DNA of 64,000 nucleotides, taken from Betaproteobacteria bacterium Ga0077540. GTDB lineage: Bacteria > Pseudomonadota > Gammaproteobacteria > Burkholderiales > Methylophilaceae. Both the position numbers and the translations under genes were made by a program. The notes under the pieces were generated by a model. It saw only the letters and a program-made list of their open reading frames with translations, had not been told where the DNA came from and did not search any database. Each line of letters opens with the position of its first letter. Position 1 is the stretch's first letter. Of this stretch, positions 63,997 to 64,000 are shown piece after piece. The stretch lies in contig LNEP01000012.1 of NCBI GenBank assembly GCA_001464125.1, forward strand, positions 62,001 through 126,000, in the 5' to 3' direction.

Positions 63997-64000
63997 ATGC

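Noticed and set aside
1-64000. CRISPR array, rRNA, prophage or riboswitch
   Set aside because: No regular spaced repeats, rRNA sequences, phage genes or known aptamer cores were seen in reading the window.

Overview
This window looks like chromosomal DNA of a compact betaproteobacterium of the Methylophilaceae/Methylotenera kind. The evidence is an AT-leaning base composition for this class (mid-40s % GC by eye), very short intergenic gaps, and gene orders usual in Betaproteobacteria: yacG-zapD-coaE-pilD, recA-recX-alaS-lysC-tRNA, pcnB-folK-dgk-panB-panC-panD, yjgA opposite pmbA, and cysS opposite lpxH/ppi genes. The genus is an inference; no methylotrophy gene lies here and no search was run. 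There is no prophage, insertion sequence, CRISPR array or rRNA.

Layout. 0-1.4 kb: end of an MFS transporter, then ribH-nusB. 1.5-7.3 kb: a signalling operon of a CHASE2 Ser/Thr kinase, a PP2C phosphatase, an FHA protein and a GAF-HD-GYP protein. 7.3-11.8 kb (minus): a small ferredoxin, lpxH, two cyclophilins, an L,D-transpeptidase and a TPR protein that share a C-terminal domain. 12-18 kb: cysS, a membrane diguanylate cyclase, argJ, a DUF815 ATPase, a Nudix-ThiE fusion and a periplasmic copper chaperone. 18.5-23.1 kb: yacG, zapD, coaE, pilD, ispB and two small unknown genes.

23.2-30.2 kb (minus) is a sulfate-uptake operon, read as yezD-like gene, outer-membrane channel, sbp, EAL protein, cysT, cysW, cysA. 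The embedded EAL protein has lost catalytic residues. 30.2-33.7 kb is an AT-rich block with a GAF-PAS-GGDEF cyclase, an intact EAL phosphodiesterase and about 0.76 kb with no gene, ending next to the 3' end of tRNA-Arg. tRNA-Ser, lysC, alaS, recX and recA follow, then a Gly/His/Arg-rich secreted protein facing away from recA.

40.2-43.1 kb (minus) is mog-vanZ-thiL-pgpA-pncC. 43.2-46.1 kb holds a PDZ protein and a multi-spanning membrane protein usually labelled site-specific recombinase. A TusA-like protein without its cysteine, darP, pmbA, mlaA and a photolyase come next. 50.9-58 kb (minus) is one long housekeeping run (cobalamin adenosyltransferase, pcnB, folK, dgk, panBCD, rsfS, rlmH) interrupted by a VPLPA-CTERM protein gene. 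The last part has murI, a leucine-rich-repeat kinase whose 3' end overlaps murI, a zinc-ribbon protein, ilvE, a Sco protein, and a metallopeptidase-plsC-gmhB operon cut close to its start by the window edge.

Most genes are housekeeping. The parts most worth following up are the kinase/phosphatase/FHA/HD-GYP operon, the EAL-like protein in the sulfate operon, the VPLPA-CTERM protein, the LRR-kinase fusion and the cysteine-less TusA-like protein. Five proteins with cyclic-di-GMP domains lie within the first 34 kb, so this signal is clearly important to the organism.
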